A stretch of DNA of 64,000 nt from Streptomyces sp. Ru72. Lineage in GTDB: Bacteria; Actinomycetota; Actinomycetes; Streptomycetales; Streptomycetaceae. The stretch is taken from contig NZ_PQSR01000005.1 of assembly GCF_002920635.1 (NCBI RefSeq), positions 62,001 to 126,000 on the forward strand. Direction: 5' to 3'. Below, in pieces: positions 43,187 to 51,061 of the stretch. Numbering within the stretch: the first letter of the stretch is position 1; each line of letters begins with the position of its first letter. A program made the translations under genes and the position numbers. Under the pieces are notes generated by a model. It saw nothing but the letters and a program-made list of their open reading frames with translations, had not been told where the DNA came from and did not search any database.

Positions 43187-44042
43187 CGTGGCCTGTGAGC
43201 AGCTGCGGGAGATCGGCCCCGAGCTGGCTCTCGGCGTGCTTCCCGGCCGGGAACGCGCCGGGGCGGTCGCCCATCTGGACCGGTGCGCCGACTGCCGGGA
43301 GTACGTCGCGCAGCTCACCCTCGTCGGCGACCGGCTGATCGGGCTGCTGCCGTGCGGTGAGCCGCCGGTCGGGTTCGAGACCCGGGTCGCGCAGGCGCTG
43401 ACGCGCAGCGCACAGGGGCAGGGTGCGCAGGCAGAGGACGGGCGGGCCCGGGGTGCGCACGTCGGGGGTGCGCCGCGGGTCGAGTGCGTGCGGACGAACG
43501 GCGCGCAGGCGCAGGGCACGCCGGCGCACGAAGGGCGTTCGCGCGCCCATGAGACAGGCATCCCGCGGCAGGGCCGGCGCGGTCGCCGGGTACGGCTGCG
43601 GGCCGCCTCCGCCGCGGCCGCCCTCGCCCTGGCCTTCGGGTTCGGCGGCTGGGCGGTCGGCACGGCGATCGAGGAGCTCACGGCCGGACCCTCGAGCCCC
43701 GCCGGGGCACCGACGGGCATGCTGAGGGCCGCACTGGTCTCGGCCCGGGCTTTCGGGAAGTCGGCGGGCGAGATCTATGCCCACCCCGGGCCCGGGGGCT
43801 GGCTCTACATGTCCGTCGATCTGGCCGACGCCGGGACGCCGTACGACGGCAAGGTCTCCTGTCTGCTGGTGCGGCACGACGGCAGCACGGTCCGCGTCGG
43901 TGAGTTGACCCTGCACAAGGGCTACGGCTACTGGGCCGGCCCCGCCCCCGTCGATGCCTCGACCCTGGCGGGCGCCCGGCTGACGGCGCCCGACGGGACG
44001 GTCCTGGCCACGGCTCAGTTCGGCGCCTCCGGTCTGGCGTAG
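43176..44042 (+). CDS. RskA-like zinc-finger anti-sigma factor
   Basis: A 288-residue single-pass membrane protein. The N-terminal anti-sigma zinc finger shows HLDRCADC (H-x3-C-x2-C) in a helix-rich sigma-binding domain (VACEQLREIGPELALGVLPGRE). It has a long Gln/Gly/Ala-rich linker, one membrane helix (about 145-165, AAALALAFGFGGWAVG), and an external RskA C-terminal domain (GGWLYMSVDLADAGTPYDGKVSCLL). It overlaps the sigma gene by 11 nt. Sequential proteolysis on a surface signal is typical of this family. Confidence 0.88.
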   Translation: MPGDVACEQLREIGPELALGVLPGRERAGAVAHLDRCADCREYVAQLTLVGDRLIGLLPCGEPPVGFETRVAQALTRSAQGQGAQAEDGRARGAHVGGAPRVECVRTNGAQAQGTPAHEGRSRAHETGIPRQGRRGRRVRLRAASAAAALALAFGFGGWAVGTAIEELTAGPSSPAGAPTGMLRAALVSARAFGKSAGEIYAHPGPGGWLYMSVDLADAGTPYDGKVSCLLVRHDGSTVRVGELTLHKGYGYWAGPAPVDASTLAGARLTAPDGTVLATAQFGASGLA

Positions 44043-44089
44043 GGCGGGCGCCTCACGGGCGGGTGCCGTGCCGGTAGTGCGTCCCGTGC

Positions 44090-44215
44090 GCTCTGCCGGG
44101 TCGTGCGCCCTGCGGGCTCTGCCGGGTCGTGCGCCCTGCGGGCTCTGCCGGGTCGTGCGCCCTGCGGGCTCTGCCCGGTCGTGCGCCCCGCGGGCCCTGC
44201 CCGGTCGGCGCCCTC
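44090..44215 (+). repeat. About five 26-bp tandem repeats
   Basis: The unit beginning GCTCTGCCGGGTCGTGCGCC, 26 bp long, recurs at 44090, 44116, 44142, 44168 and 44194, the last two diverging. It lies in the 313-bp gap after the anti-sigma gene; the rest of that gap carries only the next gene's ribosome-binding site. There is no spacer between units, so this is a tandem repeat and not a CRISPR array. Confidence 0.9.
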
Positions 44216-44355
44216 CCCGGTCGTACGCAAGCCCTGATTCACCCCAAAGAGTGAACAAGTGGATGGATGTCCGGGCTGCCCCCCTTCGGTGCGGTGTCCT
44301 GAGGCACGCATGCCGTGCCCGGACCGGCGCAGAGGGGAAGAAGAGGGGGAAGCGT

Positions 44356-44766
44356 ATGCGGGTCTTCGTGCTGTGCGCGTGGCTGCTGACCGCCGGTTTG
44401 GGCGGTTACCTCGCCACCGTGTGGATCCGTCACGGCGGACTGCGGCAACGCACGCCCGGCGTGACGCGACTGCCGCTCTGGCTGGTCCTCGGCCATGTGG
44501 CACTCGCCGTGGCCGGGCTCGTGGCCTGGACCGTGTACCTCGTGGGCGGGACCGGGGCCTCGGCCTGGACGGCGTGCGCGGTCGTCCTGGTCGTGGCCGC
44601 CTTCGGCTTCATGATGCTGCTGCGCTGGCTGCCCAGCTCCGGACGGCACTCCCACGGCGGCACCACCGCCGAACGGCACTTCCCCCTCGCGGCCGTGGTG
44701 GCACACGGGACGAGCGCCGGCGCCACCGTGCTCCTGGTCGTGCTCGTGGCGCTGCGCCGGGCGTGA
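44356..44766 (+). CDS. Small integral membrane protein, unknown function
   Basis: A 136-residue protein with four membrane helices (starting RVFVLCAWLLTAGLGGYLATVW, then LVLGHVALAVAGLVAWTVYL, ACAVVLVVAAFGFMMLL, and AGATVLLVVLVAL). Two short loops carry a His-rich stretch RHSHGGTTAERHFP before the last helix. I recognise no precise family; it resembles DUF2269/SirB-like small membrane proteins only in general form. GAGGGGAAG precedes ATG 44356. Confidence 0.65.
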   Translation: MRVFVLCAWLLTAGLGGYLATVWIRHGGLRQRTPGVTRLPLWLVLGHVALAVAGLVAWTVYLVGGTGASAWTACAVVLVVAAFGFMMLLRWLPSSGRHSHGGTTAERHFPLAAVVAHGTSAGATVLLVVLVALRRA

Positions 44767-44773
44767 ACCCGCC

Positions 44774-45613
44774 TCACCCCAGGGTGAGCAGAACGATGGC
44801 GACGGCCGAGCCCACCAGGCCGATCACCTGCGTCCGGGTGGCCCGCTCGTGCAGGACCGCAAGCCCGAGGACGGTGGGAATCGCCGGATACAGGGAGGCC
44901 AGGACGACGGCGATGGCCATCATCTGCCGACGCGCCGCCCACAGATAGAGGATGAGGCCGAAACTCGCACCCGCCCCGACGAGGACCGCCTCAGCCAGCC
45001 GCCGCACGGGCTGCCGGAACCGGGGAGCCTGCCGCAAGGCGCTCGGTGCCAGGAGCAGGACGGCGGCGAGACGCCCGGCGGCCACGGGCCACAGACCGCT
45101 CGCCGAAGCGGCCTGAGCGAGGCCGATGTACTGCAGGGCCACCCCCGAACTGGCGATCAGCCCGTCCACCGACGCCTCCCTCCCGTCCCCGCCGCCACCG
45201 GGGCGGGAGCCGCCGGAGACGAGCCACAGGGCAGGCACGGTGAGGCAGATCCCCAGCCAGGCCGCCCCTGTGGGCTGGTCGCCCAGGAGGAAGACACCGC
45301 TCAGCACGGACAGGGCGACCCCGGTGACGGCGCTCACCGGGACCACGATGCTCATGGCTCCCCGGCTCAGACCGCGGTTGAGGAAGTGCATGGCGGTCCC
45401 GCTGCCCATCCCCGAGAGGGCGCCCCACACCACATCCGCGGGCCGGACCGTCTCGGCAGGCACCAGAGCCGCGGCCACCACCGCGAACAGAAGGCCGCCG
45501 ACCTGCCCGAGGAAGGTGACCACGGTGAAGTGGACCCGGCGGGACAGCAGTCCGCCGGCGAAGTCGACGGCGCCGTAGCAGACCGCCGAGGCCAGTGCGA
45601 GAAGAGCACCCAT
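44774..45613 (-). CDS. EamA/DMT-superfamily transporter
   Basis: A 279-residue protein with ten membrane helices in two five-helix halves (ALLALASAVCYGAVDFAGGLLS at the start, AVLVGAGASFGLILYLWAARRQMMAIAVVLASLYPA in the second half), typical of EamA metabolite exporters. The motif of two conserved DMT halves is intact at normal length. It is 40 nt downstream of the cupredoxin gene 45654 in the same direction, so may be co-transcribed with it. No substrate can be assigned. Confidence 0.86.
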   Translation of the reverse strand: MGALLALASAVCYGAVDFAGGLLSRRVHFTVVTFLGQVGGLLFAVVAAALVPAETVRPADVVWGALSGMGSGTAMHFLNRGLSRGAMSIVVPVSAVTGVALSVLSGVFLLGDQPTGAAWLGICLTVPALWLVSGGSRPGGGGDGREASVDGLIASSGVALQYIGLAQAASASGLWPVAAGRLAAVLLLAPSALRQAPRFRQPVRRLAEAVLVGAGASFGLILYLWAARRQMMAIAVVLASLYPAIPTVLGLAVLHERATRTQVIGLVGSAVAIVLLTLG

Positions 45614-45653
45614 CCACCCACAGTTCCCAGGCGCTGGCGCTCGACGCCCCCGG

Positions 45654-46379
45654 TCAGGTCGATGACGGCGGGGTCGTCGGCGGGGTGTGCGGGGCGGACG
45701 AGCGCGAACCGACCAGGAGCAGGCAGAGCACGGCGACCCCGGCGACGAGTCCGGCGAGGAGCAGCAGCGGGTCGAGGGGGCGGGCCGCGGAGGCGGCGCT
45801 GTCGGTCGGTTCGACGGCCTGCTGGGTGGGTGCCGTCGCGGGGGCCGCCGCTGCCGGGGAGGGGGACGGGCTGCTCGATACGGGTGCGGCGGCTGCCGCG
45901 CTGTGGCCGGTGTGCGCGGTGGGGCCGGCCGCGGCGGCGGACCGGGCGGGCTGCGGCGCCGCGGCGGTGGCCCCGGTGTGCTGGTGCGCGGTGGGAGTGG
46001 GGGCGGCGGCCGCCTTCACCACGAGCTGGGCGGTCATGCCCGGGTGCACGGTGCAGACGTAGCCGTAGGTGCCGGGACTGGTGAACGTGTGGCTCCAGCT
46101 GGCGCCCTTGTTCAGCATCGGGGAGTGGATCGGCTCCGGGCCCGAGGTGGTCTTCACGTCATGGGGCGCCTGGTCCTCGTTGACCCAGGTCACGGTGTCG
46201 CCGGCCGAGATGGTGAGCGAGCGCGGGCTGAAGGCGTAGCCCGACATCACGACGCGGTAGGAGGCGGCAGCGTGCGCGGGGCGGGAGGTGAGGAGCGTGA
46301 CGGTGCCCGTCAGGAGCAGGGCGGCCAGCAGAAGGCGTACGGAACGGGCGGGCCGGAGCGGGGCGGTCAGGCGGTGCAT
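45654..46379 (-). CDS. Cell-surface cupredoxin, amicyanin-like, with C-terminal anchor
   Basis: A 241-residue exported protein. A signal peptide (VRLLLAALLLTGTVTLLTSRPAHA) is followed by a cupredoxin domain with type-1 copper ligands H in DQAPHDV and C, H, M in VCTVHPGM (C-x2-H-x2-M, amicyanin spacing). A low-complexity Ala/Pro/Thr linker then leads to a final membrane helix (LDPLLLLAGLVAGVAVLCLLLVG). It probably holds copper at the outer face of the membrane. It overlaps the YceI-like gene stop by 13 nt and is co-directional with it. Confidence 0.85.
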   Translation of the reverse strand: MHRLTAPLRPARSVRLLLAALLLTGTVTLLTSRPAHAAASYRVVMSGYAFSPRSLTISAGDTVTWVNEDQAPHDVKTTSGPEPIHSPMLNKGASWSHTFTSPGTYGYVCTVHPGMTAQLVVKAAAAPTPTAHQHTGATAAAPQPARSAAAAGPTAHTGHSAAAAAPVSSSPSPSPAAAAPATAPTQQAVEPTDSAASAARPLDPLLLLAGLVAGVAVLCLLLVGSRSSAPHTPPTTPPSST

Positions 46380-46918
46380 GTGAACTCCGCGGCGAGGAGC
46401 AGGCCGAGGTGGCGTGCGGGGCGTGTCCGGGACAGGGCGAAACCGGTCGTGCGGCGCAGCGGGCCGTAGGGGACGCGTGCGGTGCCGAGGACGAGGAGGC
46501 GGCCGTCGGTGCGTTCGACGACGCGCAGCAGCAGCGTGGCGGGGACGAGCTCCAGCGAGGCGTCGCCCGTGCCGAGGCTCCCGGGCAGGCGCAGTCGTGT
46601 TCCGCCCGCCACCGGTTCGATGGTGGTACTGACGAAGGTGAGCAGGTCGCCGCCGAGCGCGTCGCCGCCGAGCGCGAGGCTCAGGACGCAGTCTTCGGGG
46701 TCGGGGGCGATGGTCAGCGCCGCTTTCTCGACGTCGGCGCGTCGGCGCAGGGTGACCAATGGGCCGATCCGGTAGGTGAGTTCGGCGATGCGGCGGTTGG
46801 CGGCGGCCGTGTAGGCGCCGGGGCGGGGCAGCCGGTCGTGGTGGGTACGCGGTGGCAGCGTCGCGGTGGACGACGTGTGTACCGGGAGCGGTTGCGTGGG
46901 CGGGAGTTCGGTGGTCAT
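46367..46918 (-). CDS. YceI-like protein (degenerate), unknown ligand
   Basis: A 183-residue protein without an evident signal peptide. The C-terminal part fits a YceI-like lipocalin barrel: VSTTIEPVAGGTRLRLPGSLGT, then VPYGPLRRTTGFALSRTR close to the end, the usual position of the conserved GF and R. The N-terminal 40 residues are proline-rich and not part of the fold. YceI-type proteins bind isoprenoids or amides; this member is divergent, so the call is tentative. GAGG lies ahead of the ATG. It is translated just before the cupredoxin gene 45654, and a terminator separates it from the gene upstream. Confidence 0.5.
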   Translation of the reverse strand: MTTELPPTQPLPVHTSSTATLPPRTHHDRLPRPGAYTAAANRRIAELTYRIGPLVTLRRRADVEKAALTIAPDPEDCVLSLALGGDALGGDLLTFVSTTIEPVAGGTRLRLPGSLGTGDASLELVPATLLLRVVERTDGRLLVLGTARVPYGPLRRTTGFALSRTRPARHLGLLLAAEFTCTA

Positions 46919-46973
46919 GGCGGTACCTCGGGCTCGTGACGGGGCGCCTGACGGATCCGGGACAATGGCGGTG

Positions 46974-47012
46974 GTGGCGGGCCGGCCGACTGCGACTCGG
47001 CCGGCCCGCCAC
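46974..47012 (-). terminator. Strong hairpin terminator after the repeat-bearing cupredoxin gene
   Basis: GTGGCGGGCCGGCCGA (46974-46989) and its exact complement (46997-47012) form a 16-bp stem with a 7-nt loop, 18 nt past the stop of the gene at 47030. It divides the copper locus into two transcription units. Confidence 0.8.
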
Positions 47013-47029
47013 GTCTCGTCGCCCTTCCG

Positions 47030-48109
47030 TCAGCAGGAGTTGGTGAGGTAGTCCTTGGTGGGGGCGAGCATGTGCTCGGCCCAGACGGTGTGCATCTTCA
47101 CGTAGGCGTCGGGGTTGAGGATGTCCGAGACCTGCTGGCCCGGCGACTCCTCGAGGTGCGCGGAGTCGATGTGCTGGAGGAGCACCGTGAGGGTGTCGTC
47201 GCCGACGGAGCCGGCGCCGTTCACGGCCGGGGTGAGGATGGACTCCACCCAGACGGTGTGCATCTTGATGTAGTTGTCGAGGTTGAGCGCGTCCTGGACC
47301 TGCTGTCCCGGGGACTCCTCCAGATGGGCCTTGTCGATGTGCTGGAGGATCGGCAGCAGGACCTGCTGGATGCTGACGCAGCTCTCGCCGCCGTCGTCAC
47401 CGCTGCCGCCGCCCGTACCGCCCGAGCCGCTGCTGCCGCCGTGCGAGCCGCCGCTGGAGCCGCCGGAGCCCGAGCCTCCCGTGCCGCCCCCGGTGGAACC
47501 GCCCGTGGATCCGCCCGTGGACCCGCCGGTGGACCCGCCGGTGGAGCCTCCGGTCGAACCACCCGTGGAGCCTCCGGTCGAACCCCCGGAGCCCGATCCG
47601 CCCGTACCGCCGCCGGTGCCGCCGCCGCTGTCGGCGACGACGGTGATGGAGGCCGTCATGTCCGGGTGGACGGCGCAGTAGTACTTGTACGTACCGGGCT
47701 TGGTGAAGGTGTACGACCAGCTGTCGCCCTTGTTCAGAGTGCCGGAGTCGAACTTGGCGGGGCCGCTCGTGGTGGTGACCGTGTGTGGCGCGGAGTCCTC
47801 GTTGACCCACTTCACGGTCTGGCCGACCTTGATGGTCAGGGCCTGCTGGGCGAACTTGTAGTTCGTGATCTTGATGGTGTAGTCGGCCGCCTTGGCCTGG
47901 GACGCGGCCGGCTGGGCCTGGGCCATGGAGTGAGCTTCGGCGGCCGGTGCGGCGGTCGCCGGAGCGGCTGCGCCGCTGGACGCCTGGAGCAGGCCCAGAC
48001 AGGCGACGGCTGCGAGGCCGGCGCCCGCGCCGGTGGCCAGCAGTACCCGGTTTCCCACCCGGGAGCGCCGGTGGCGCGGCGGGGGAGCGGGGATGTCGTC
48101 GGTACGCAT
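47030..48109 (-). CDS. Exported cupredoxin with duplicated C-terminal domain
   Basis: A 359-residue exported protein. A hydrophobic signal/anchor lies at residues 20-50, then a cupredoxin domain (about 75-160) with ligands H in SAPHTVTT and C, H, M in YCAVHPDM (amicyanin spacing). A Gly-Gly-Ser-Thr linker of about 75 residues follows. Last come two copies of a 50-residue unit (about 247-300 and 305-357) with conserved core QHIDxAHLEESPGQQVxDxLN then YxKMHTVWxExxLxP. Cysteines bracket the duplicated part (GESC and the final C). I know of no named family for the unit. GGAGAG precedes the ATG. Confidence 0.85.
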   Translation of the reverse strand: MRTDDIPAPPPRHRRSRVGNRVLLATGAGAGLAAVACLGLLQASSGAAAPATAAPAAEAHSMAQAQPAASQAKAADYTIKITNYKFAQQALTIKVGQTVKWVNEDSAPHTVTTTSGPAKFDSGTLNKGDSWSYTFTKPGTYKYYCAVHPDMTASITVVADSGGGTGGGTGGSGSGGSTGGSTGGSTGGSTGGSTGGSTGGSTGGSTGGGTGGSGSGGSSGGSHGGSSGSGGTGGGSGDDGGESCVSIQQVLLPILQHIDKAHLEESPGQQVQDALNLDNYIKMHTVWVESILTPAVNGAGSVGDDTLTVLLQHIDSAHLEESPGQQVSDILNPDAYVKMHTVWAEHMLAPTKDYLTNSC

Positions 48110-48169
48110 GATCGTGTGTCTCTCCTTGTCGGCTGAGAGGGTGAGTGGGGTGGGACAGGGGGAAGCCGG

Positions 48170-49534
48170 TCAGCGGCCGGGAGCGGACGTGACCAGCAGA
48201 CTCGTCGCGGCGAGAACGACGAGGACGAGCCCCGTCTCAGCCGCGACCGAGTAGACGAAGGGCCGTACGGTGGCGCGGTCCCCGCGCAGCAGCACGGCGA
48301 TGTCGAGCCGGGTGCGCACCCAGCTCCGGCTGCCCTGGGCGATCAGCAGCACGGCGGCCAGGACGGCCAGTTTGAGCAGCAGCAGGCGGCCGTAGCCGGT
48401 GTGGAACAGGGCCCCGAACGAGCCGAGGATCTGCCAGGCCAGCACCGCTCCGGCCACAGCGATCGCCGCGACGGACACGCCGGCCAGCGTGGAGTAGCCC
48501 GACACGGCGGCCGACAGCTCATCCGGGCGCCGTCGCGGCAGCACCCCGAGGAGCAGCAGGGTCAGCCCGCCCAGCCACACGGACACGCCGAGCAGGTGCA
48601 CCAGGTCGGCCACCGCCCCCCAACCCGGGTGCGTACCCTCGGCGTTGTGGCCCGCCATGCCGGTGGTGCGGAGCAGTCCGAGGGCGACCGCGAGAGCACC
48701 CACCCGCCAGCCCGGCGAGCGTGCGGTCCGCTCACCACCCTGGAGGAGGGCGGCGAGCACGATTGCGGCGAGCACCCACATCAGCACCCGGCAGGCGGCC
48801 ACGACGCCGACCTCCGTACCCAGCAGATCCCGGTACGTGGCCAGGTGAAGGACATCCCCGATCGTTCCCATCGCTCCGTACGCGCCCTCAAGCCCCGGCG
48901 CCACCACGCCGGTCGCGAGCCCACCCGCCCAGGCGAGCGTGAGGATGCGGCGGGTACGACGATCCTGGGCGCCCTGCGGCCAGAGCAGTGCGAGGAAGGC
49001 GAGGCCGCCGATGTAGAGGGCGAGGGCGAGGTATCCGGCCCACCGAACGGTCGCCCAAGCCGTGCGCACGTCGGCGGAAGGCGCGGGTGCGGATGCGTCT
49101 TCGGAGGCGGGCGGAGCCGTCGTCTTGGCGGTGAGCGGGAAGGAGAGTGTCCCGGAGGTCGGATGACCGTCCTCCAGGTCGCGCACCTGCCAAACCAGGC
49201 CGAGCCGGTCCTGCCCGGTCGCCTTCGGAACGGCCACCACGATGACATTGCCGTGGCCATCGCCCTGGTCCGGACGGGACACCACGAGCCGCTTGCCACC
49301 GGCACTGACGCGGACGTCGGGCAGGTCGACCGGCTCACTGAAGGTCAGGCGCACCGTGGCCGGCGTGTGCGTGAGCCGAGCGCCGTCCTTGGGCGAGGAG
49401 GACTCCAGTTCGGTGTGGGCCGAAGCGGCGGGCGCGAGCAGCAGCAACACGGCGACGGCGGCGACGGCGGTCAGGGCAGTCGTCCACAGGGACACGGCGC
49501 GGTGTCTCACTCCTCTCACGGGAGCACCTCTCAC
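48170..49534 (-). CDS. CopC-CopD fusion, copper resistance membrane protein
   Basis: A 454-residue protein. After the signal sequence and AHTEL comes a CopC domain (HTELESSSPKDGARLTHTPATVRLTFSEPV), with its N-terminal histidine directly after the cleavage site AASA, the usual copper ligand. From about residue 160 a CopD-like domain follows with eight membrane helices (ARTA-to-WLGGLTLLLLG region). It is thought to take up or handle copper at the membrane. Two starts are equally plausible, GTG 49534 (in GTGA overlap) and GTG 49519, because a 15-bp duplication repeats the ribosome-binding site and start. Confidence 0.86.
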   Translation of the reverse strand: MRGAPVRGVRHRAVSLWTTALTAVAAVAVLLLLAPAASAHTELESSSPKDGARLTHTPATVRLTFSEPVDLPDVRVSAGGKRLVVSRPDQGDGHGNVIVVAVPKATGQDRLGLVWQVRDLEDGHPTSGTLSFPLTAKTTAPPASEDASAPAPSADVRTAWATVRWAGYLALALYIGGLAFLALLWPQGAQDRRTRRILTLAWAGGLATGVVAPGLEGAYGAMGTIGDVLHLATYRDLLGTEVGVVAACRVLMWVLAAIVLAALLQGGERTARSPGWRVGALAVALGLLRTTGMAGHNAEGTHPGWGAVADLVHLLGVSVWLGGLTLLLLGVLPRRRPDELSAAVSGYSTLAGVSVAAIAVAGAVLAWQILGSFGALFHTGYGRLLLLKLAVLAAVLLIAQGSRSWVRTRLDIAVLLRGDRATVRPFVYSVAAETGLVLVVLAATSLLVTSAPGR

Positions 49535-49542
49535 GGGAGCAC
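49513..49542 (-). repeat. 15-bp tandem duplication containing ribosome-binding site and start
   Basis: CTCTCACGGGAGCAC occurs at 49513-49527 and 49528-49542 on the plus strand. On the minus strand each copy reads GTGCTCCCGTGAGAG, so each carries a purine tract and an in-frame GTG at the 5' end of the CopC-CopD gene. Confidence 0.85.
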
Positions 49543-50196
49543 CTCCGGCAGCACCGAGGGCGACGGTGCGACGCCGACGCACAGCGACGAGAGACCGGTG
49601 GCCGACGGCGACGAGGACGGAGAGGGCGTCGGGGAAGCCGTGACTGCGGAGGCGTCCGCTCCGAGCAGACCGTCCAGCAGCCCGGTCACGGCGGTGAGCG
49701 TTCCGCTCAGCAGCGGCTGCACGAGGTGCACCTCCCCCTTCCGGCAGCCGTCCGACGGCGACGGAGAAGGAGTGGGGGAAGGCGCGGACGGAGGGTGATC
49801 GGGTGGCGAATCGGAGGGGCCGGGCACGGGCATCCCGCCTCCGTCCCCGCCGCCGGCGTCGGAACCGCCGTGGCCGCCGTGCTCACCGGAAGAAGACGTG
49901 TCGCTGACGACGGGAATTCCGGCACCGCCGCCTTCGGCCCAGGAACCCACCGATGAACCGGCCCCCATATCGCCACCGGGATTTCCGGAATCCCCGGAGG
50001 CCGCACCCTGGGAAGGGCCGACGGGAGGGGACGGAGCCGGGGCTGCGGGCGGTGTGGCGGTGCCCAGGGCCGTGGGTGCCGGCGCGCCGATGCCGGAGGC
50101 GTATCCGAGCACGACGATCACCGCCGCGACCAGCGCCCCCGCCACGATCTCGTCGCGATGGTCTCCCGGCCAGGACGCCCTGGCGAAAAAGGACAT
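49531..50196 (-). CDS. Anchored low-complexity exported protein
   Basis: A 221-residue protein with one N-terminal membrane helix (EIVAGALVAAVIVVLGYASG at about 16-35), then long Pro/Ser/Gly/Thr-rich extracellular segments including a His-Gly patch (GEHGGHGGSDAGGG). A short conserved-looking block with two cysteines (CRKGEVHLVQPLLSGTLTAV, and LCVGVAP near the end) is also present. AGGAGGGG precedes ATG 50196. It is the first gene of the copper locus, coupled to CopC-CopD by GTGA. No family recognised. Confidence 0.65.
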   Translation of the reverse strand: MSFFARASWPGDHRDEIVAGALVAAVIVVLGYASGIGAPAPTALGTATPPAAPAPSPPVGPSQGAASGDSGNPGGDMGAGSSVGSWAEGGGAGIPVVSDTSSSGEHGGHGGSDAGGGDGGGMPVPGPSDSPPDHPPSAPSPTPSPSPSDGCRKGEVHLVQPLLSGTLTAVTGLLDGLLGADASAVTASPTPSPSSSPSATGLSSLCVGVAPSPSVLPEVLP

Positions 50197-50381
50197 GGCC
50201 CCTCCTGACGCTGTGCGTGAAAGGCAGTGCCCAGGAGTGGACCGGGACGAGGATTCCCCCCAGCTACGCGTCAGTTAATCGCCCGTTTCAATGCCTCAGG
50301 GTCGACCCCTGCCGGACTGTGAGAACGGACCTCCCCGTACCAAACCAGTGCATCGCATTCCATGAAGAAAATGGAGGGCAT

Positions 50382-50616
50382 GTGAATTCGAACGAATTCC
50401 TCATTTATTCCTTCACGGAATCACCGCGAATGCATATGCAGGGCTCTGCCTTATGCGGAGGCGGTCACCGGTCGACTGTGCGGCCCCGCTCGACAGTCAC
50501 GGCAGCGTCCGGGTTCCGGGGCGCGGACGGCCTGCCCGACATGGGCGGCCCGGACGTCTGCGGCAGGCTGTGCACCCGCTCCGCCGTACCGATCGTCATG
50601 ATCACCGCCCGGCTGT
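50382..50616 (+). pseudogene. Remnant of an OmpR-type response regulator receiver
   Basis: In frame 0 this stretch reads GADGLPDMGGPDVCGRLCTR then SAVPIVMITAR, closely following the phosphoacceptor/alpha3-beta4 part of OmpR-type receivers (usual form LPDMDGxEVCRxLRxRSxVPIIMLTAR). The phosphoacceptor aspartate region and most of the domain are missing, and the frame has no proper start beyond GTG 50382. The surrounding 50340-50450 is notably AT-rich. It is a degraded gene fragment. Confidence 0.45.
50384..50399. other. AT-rich palindrome in the 50197-50629 gap
   Basis: GAATTCG-AA-CGAATTC forms a perfect 7-bp palindrome within a stretch of markedly lower GC than the rest of the window. The 433-bp gap between the copper locus and the NmtR-type gene holds this plus the receiver remnant, with no intact gene. 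Confidence 0.5.
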
Positions 50617-50629
50617 CGACCGGGGTCGG

Positions 50630-51034
50630 TCAGGCGCCCGCGACGGGCGCCTCTTCCCGCTCCGGCTCAGTGCCGGTGCCGGCGGTGTCGCTCAGGCCGA
50701 GGCGGAGGTGCTCGACGTGGTAGACGGCCTGGTCGAGGAGTTCGGCGACGTGGTTGTCGTAGAGGGAGTACACCACTGAGCGGCCCTTTCGGGTGCCGAC
50801 GACGAGGCCCAGGTTGCGCAGCAGGCGCAGTTGGTGGGAGCAGGCGGACTGTTCCATGCCGACCTCGGCGGCCAACTCGGTCGCGGGCAGGGGGCCTTGC
50901 CGCAGGCGGGCGAGGATGAGCAGCCGTGAGGGGGTCGCCAGTGCCTGGAGGGTGGTGGCGACCTTCGCCGCGCTGGCGGCGTCCAGGTGTCCGCGCGGGA
51001 CGCTTCCGGCTGGCGGTGCGGCTCCATGACCCAT
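50630..51034 (-). CDS. NmtR-type nickel/cobalt-responsive ArsR/SmtB repressor
   Basis: A 134-residue winged-helix repressor. The recognition helix is MEQSACSHQLRLLRNLG and the alpha5 metal site is D93-x-H95-x10-H106-x2-H109 (DNHVAELLDQAVYHVEH). The N-terminus MGHG places H3 as a further ligand, exactly as in Mycobacterium tuberculosis NmtR, which senses Ni(II) and Co(II). It diverges from a P1B-4 ATPase gene, the usual NmtR target. ATG 51034 is chosen because it gives MGHG; an upstream ATG at 51067 would bury that histidine. Confidence 0.9.
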   Translation of the reverse strand: MGHGAAPPAGSVPRGHLDAASAAKVATTLQALATPSRLLILARLRQGPLPATELAAEVGMEQSACSHQLRLLRNLGLVVGTRKGRSVVYSLYDNHVAELLDQAVYHVEHLRLGLSDTAGTGTEPEREEAPVAGA

Positions 51035-51061
51035 GCGCACATGGTACGGGGCACCTCCCAT

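Noticed and set aside
42599..44042. Whole sigma/anti-sigma block as a horizontally acquired island
   Set aside because: Base composition and codon use match the neighbours, and no repeats, integrase or tRNA flank it.
44090..44215. Regular 26-bp repeats considered as a CRISPR array
   Set aside because: There are no unique spacers between units and no cas genes; it is a simple tandem repeat.
47440..47640. Repetitive GGS/GGT block considered as a mobile or regulatory repeat
   Set aside because: It is in-frame low-complexity codons for the Gly-Ser-Thr linker of the cupredoxin protein.
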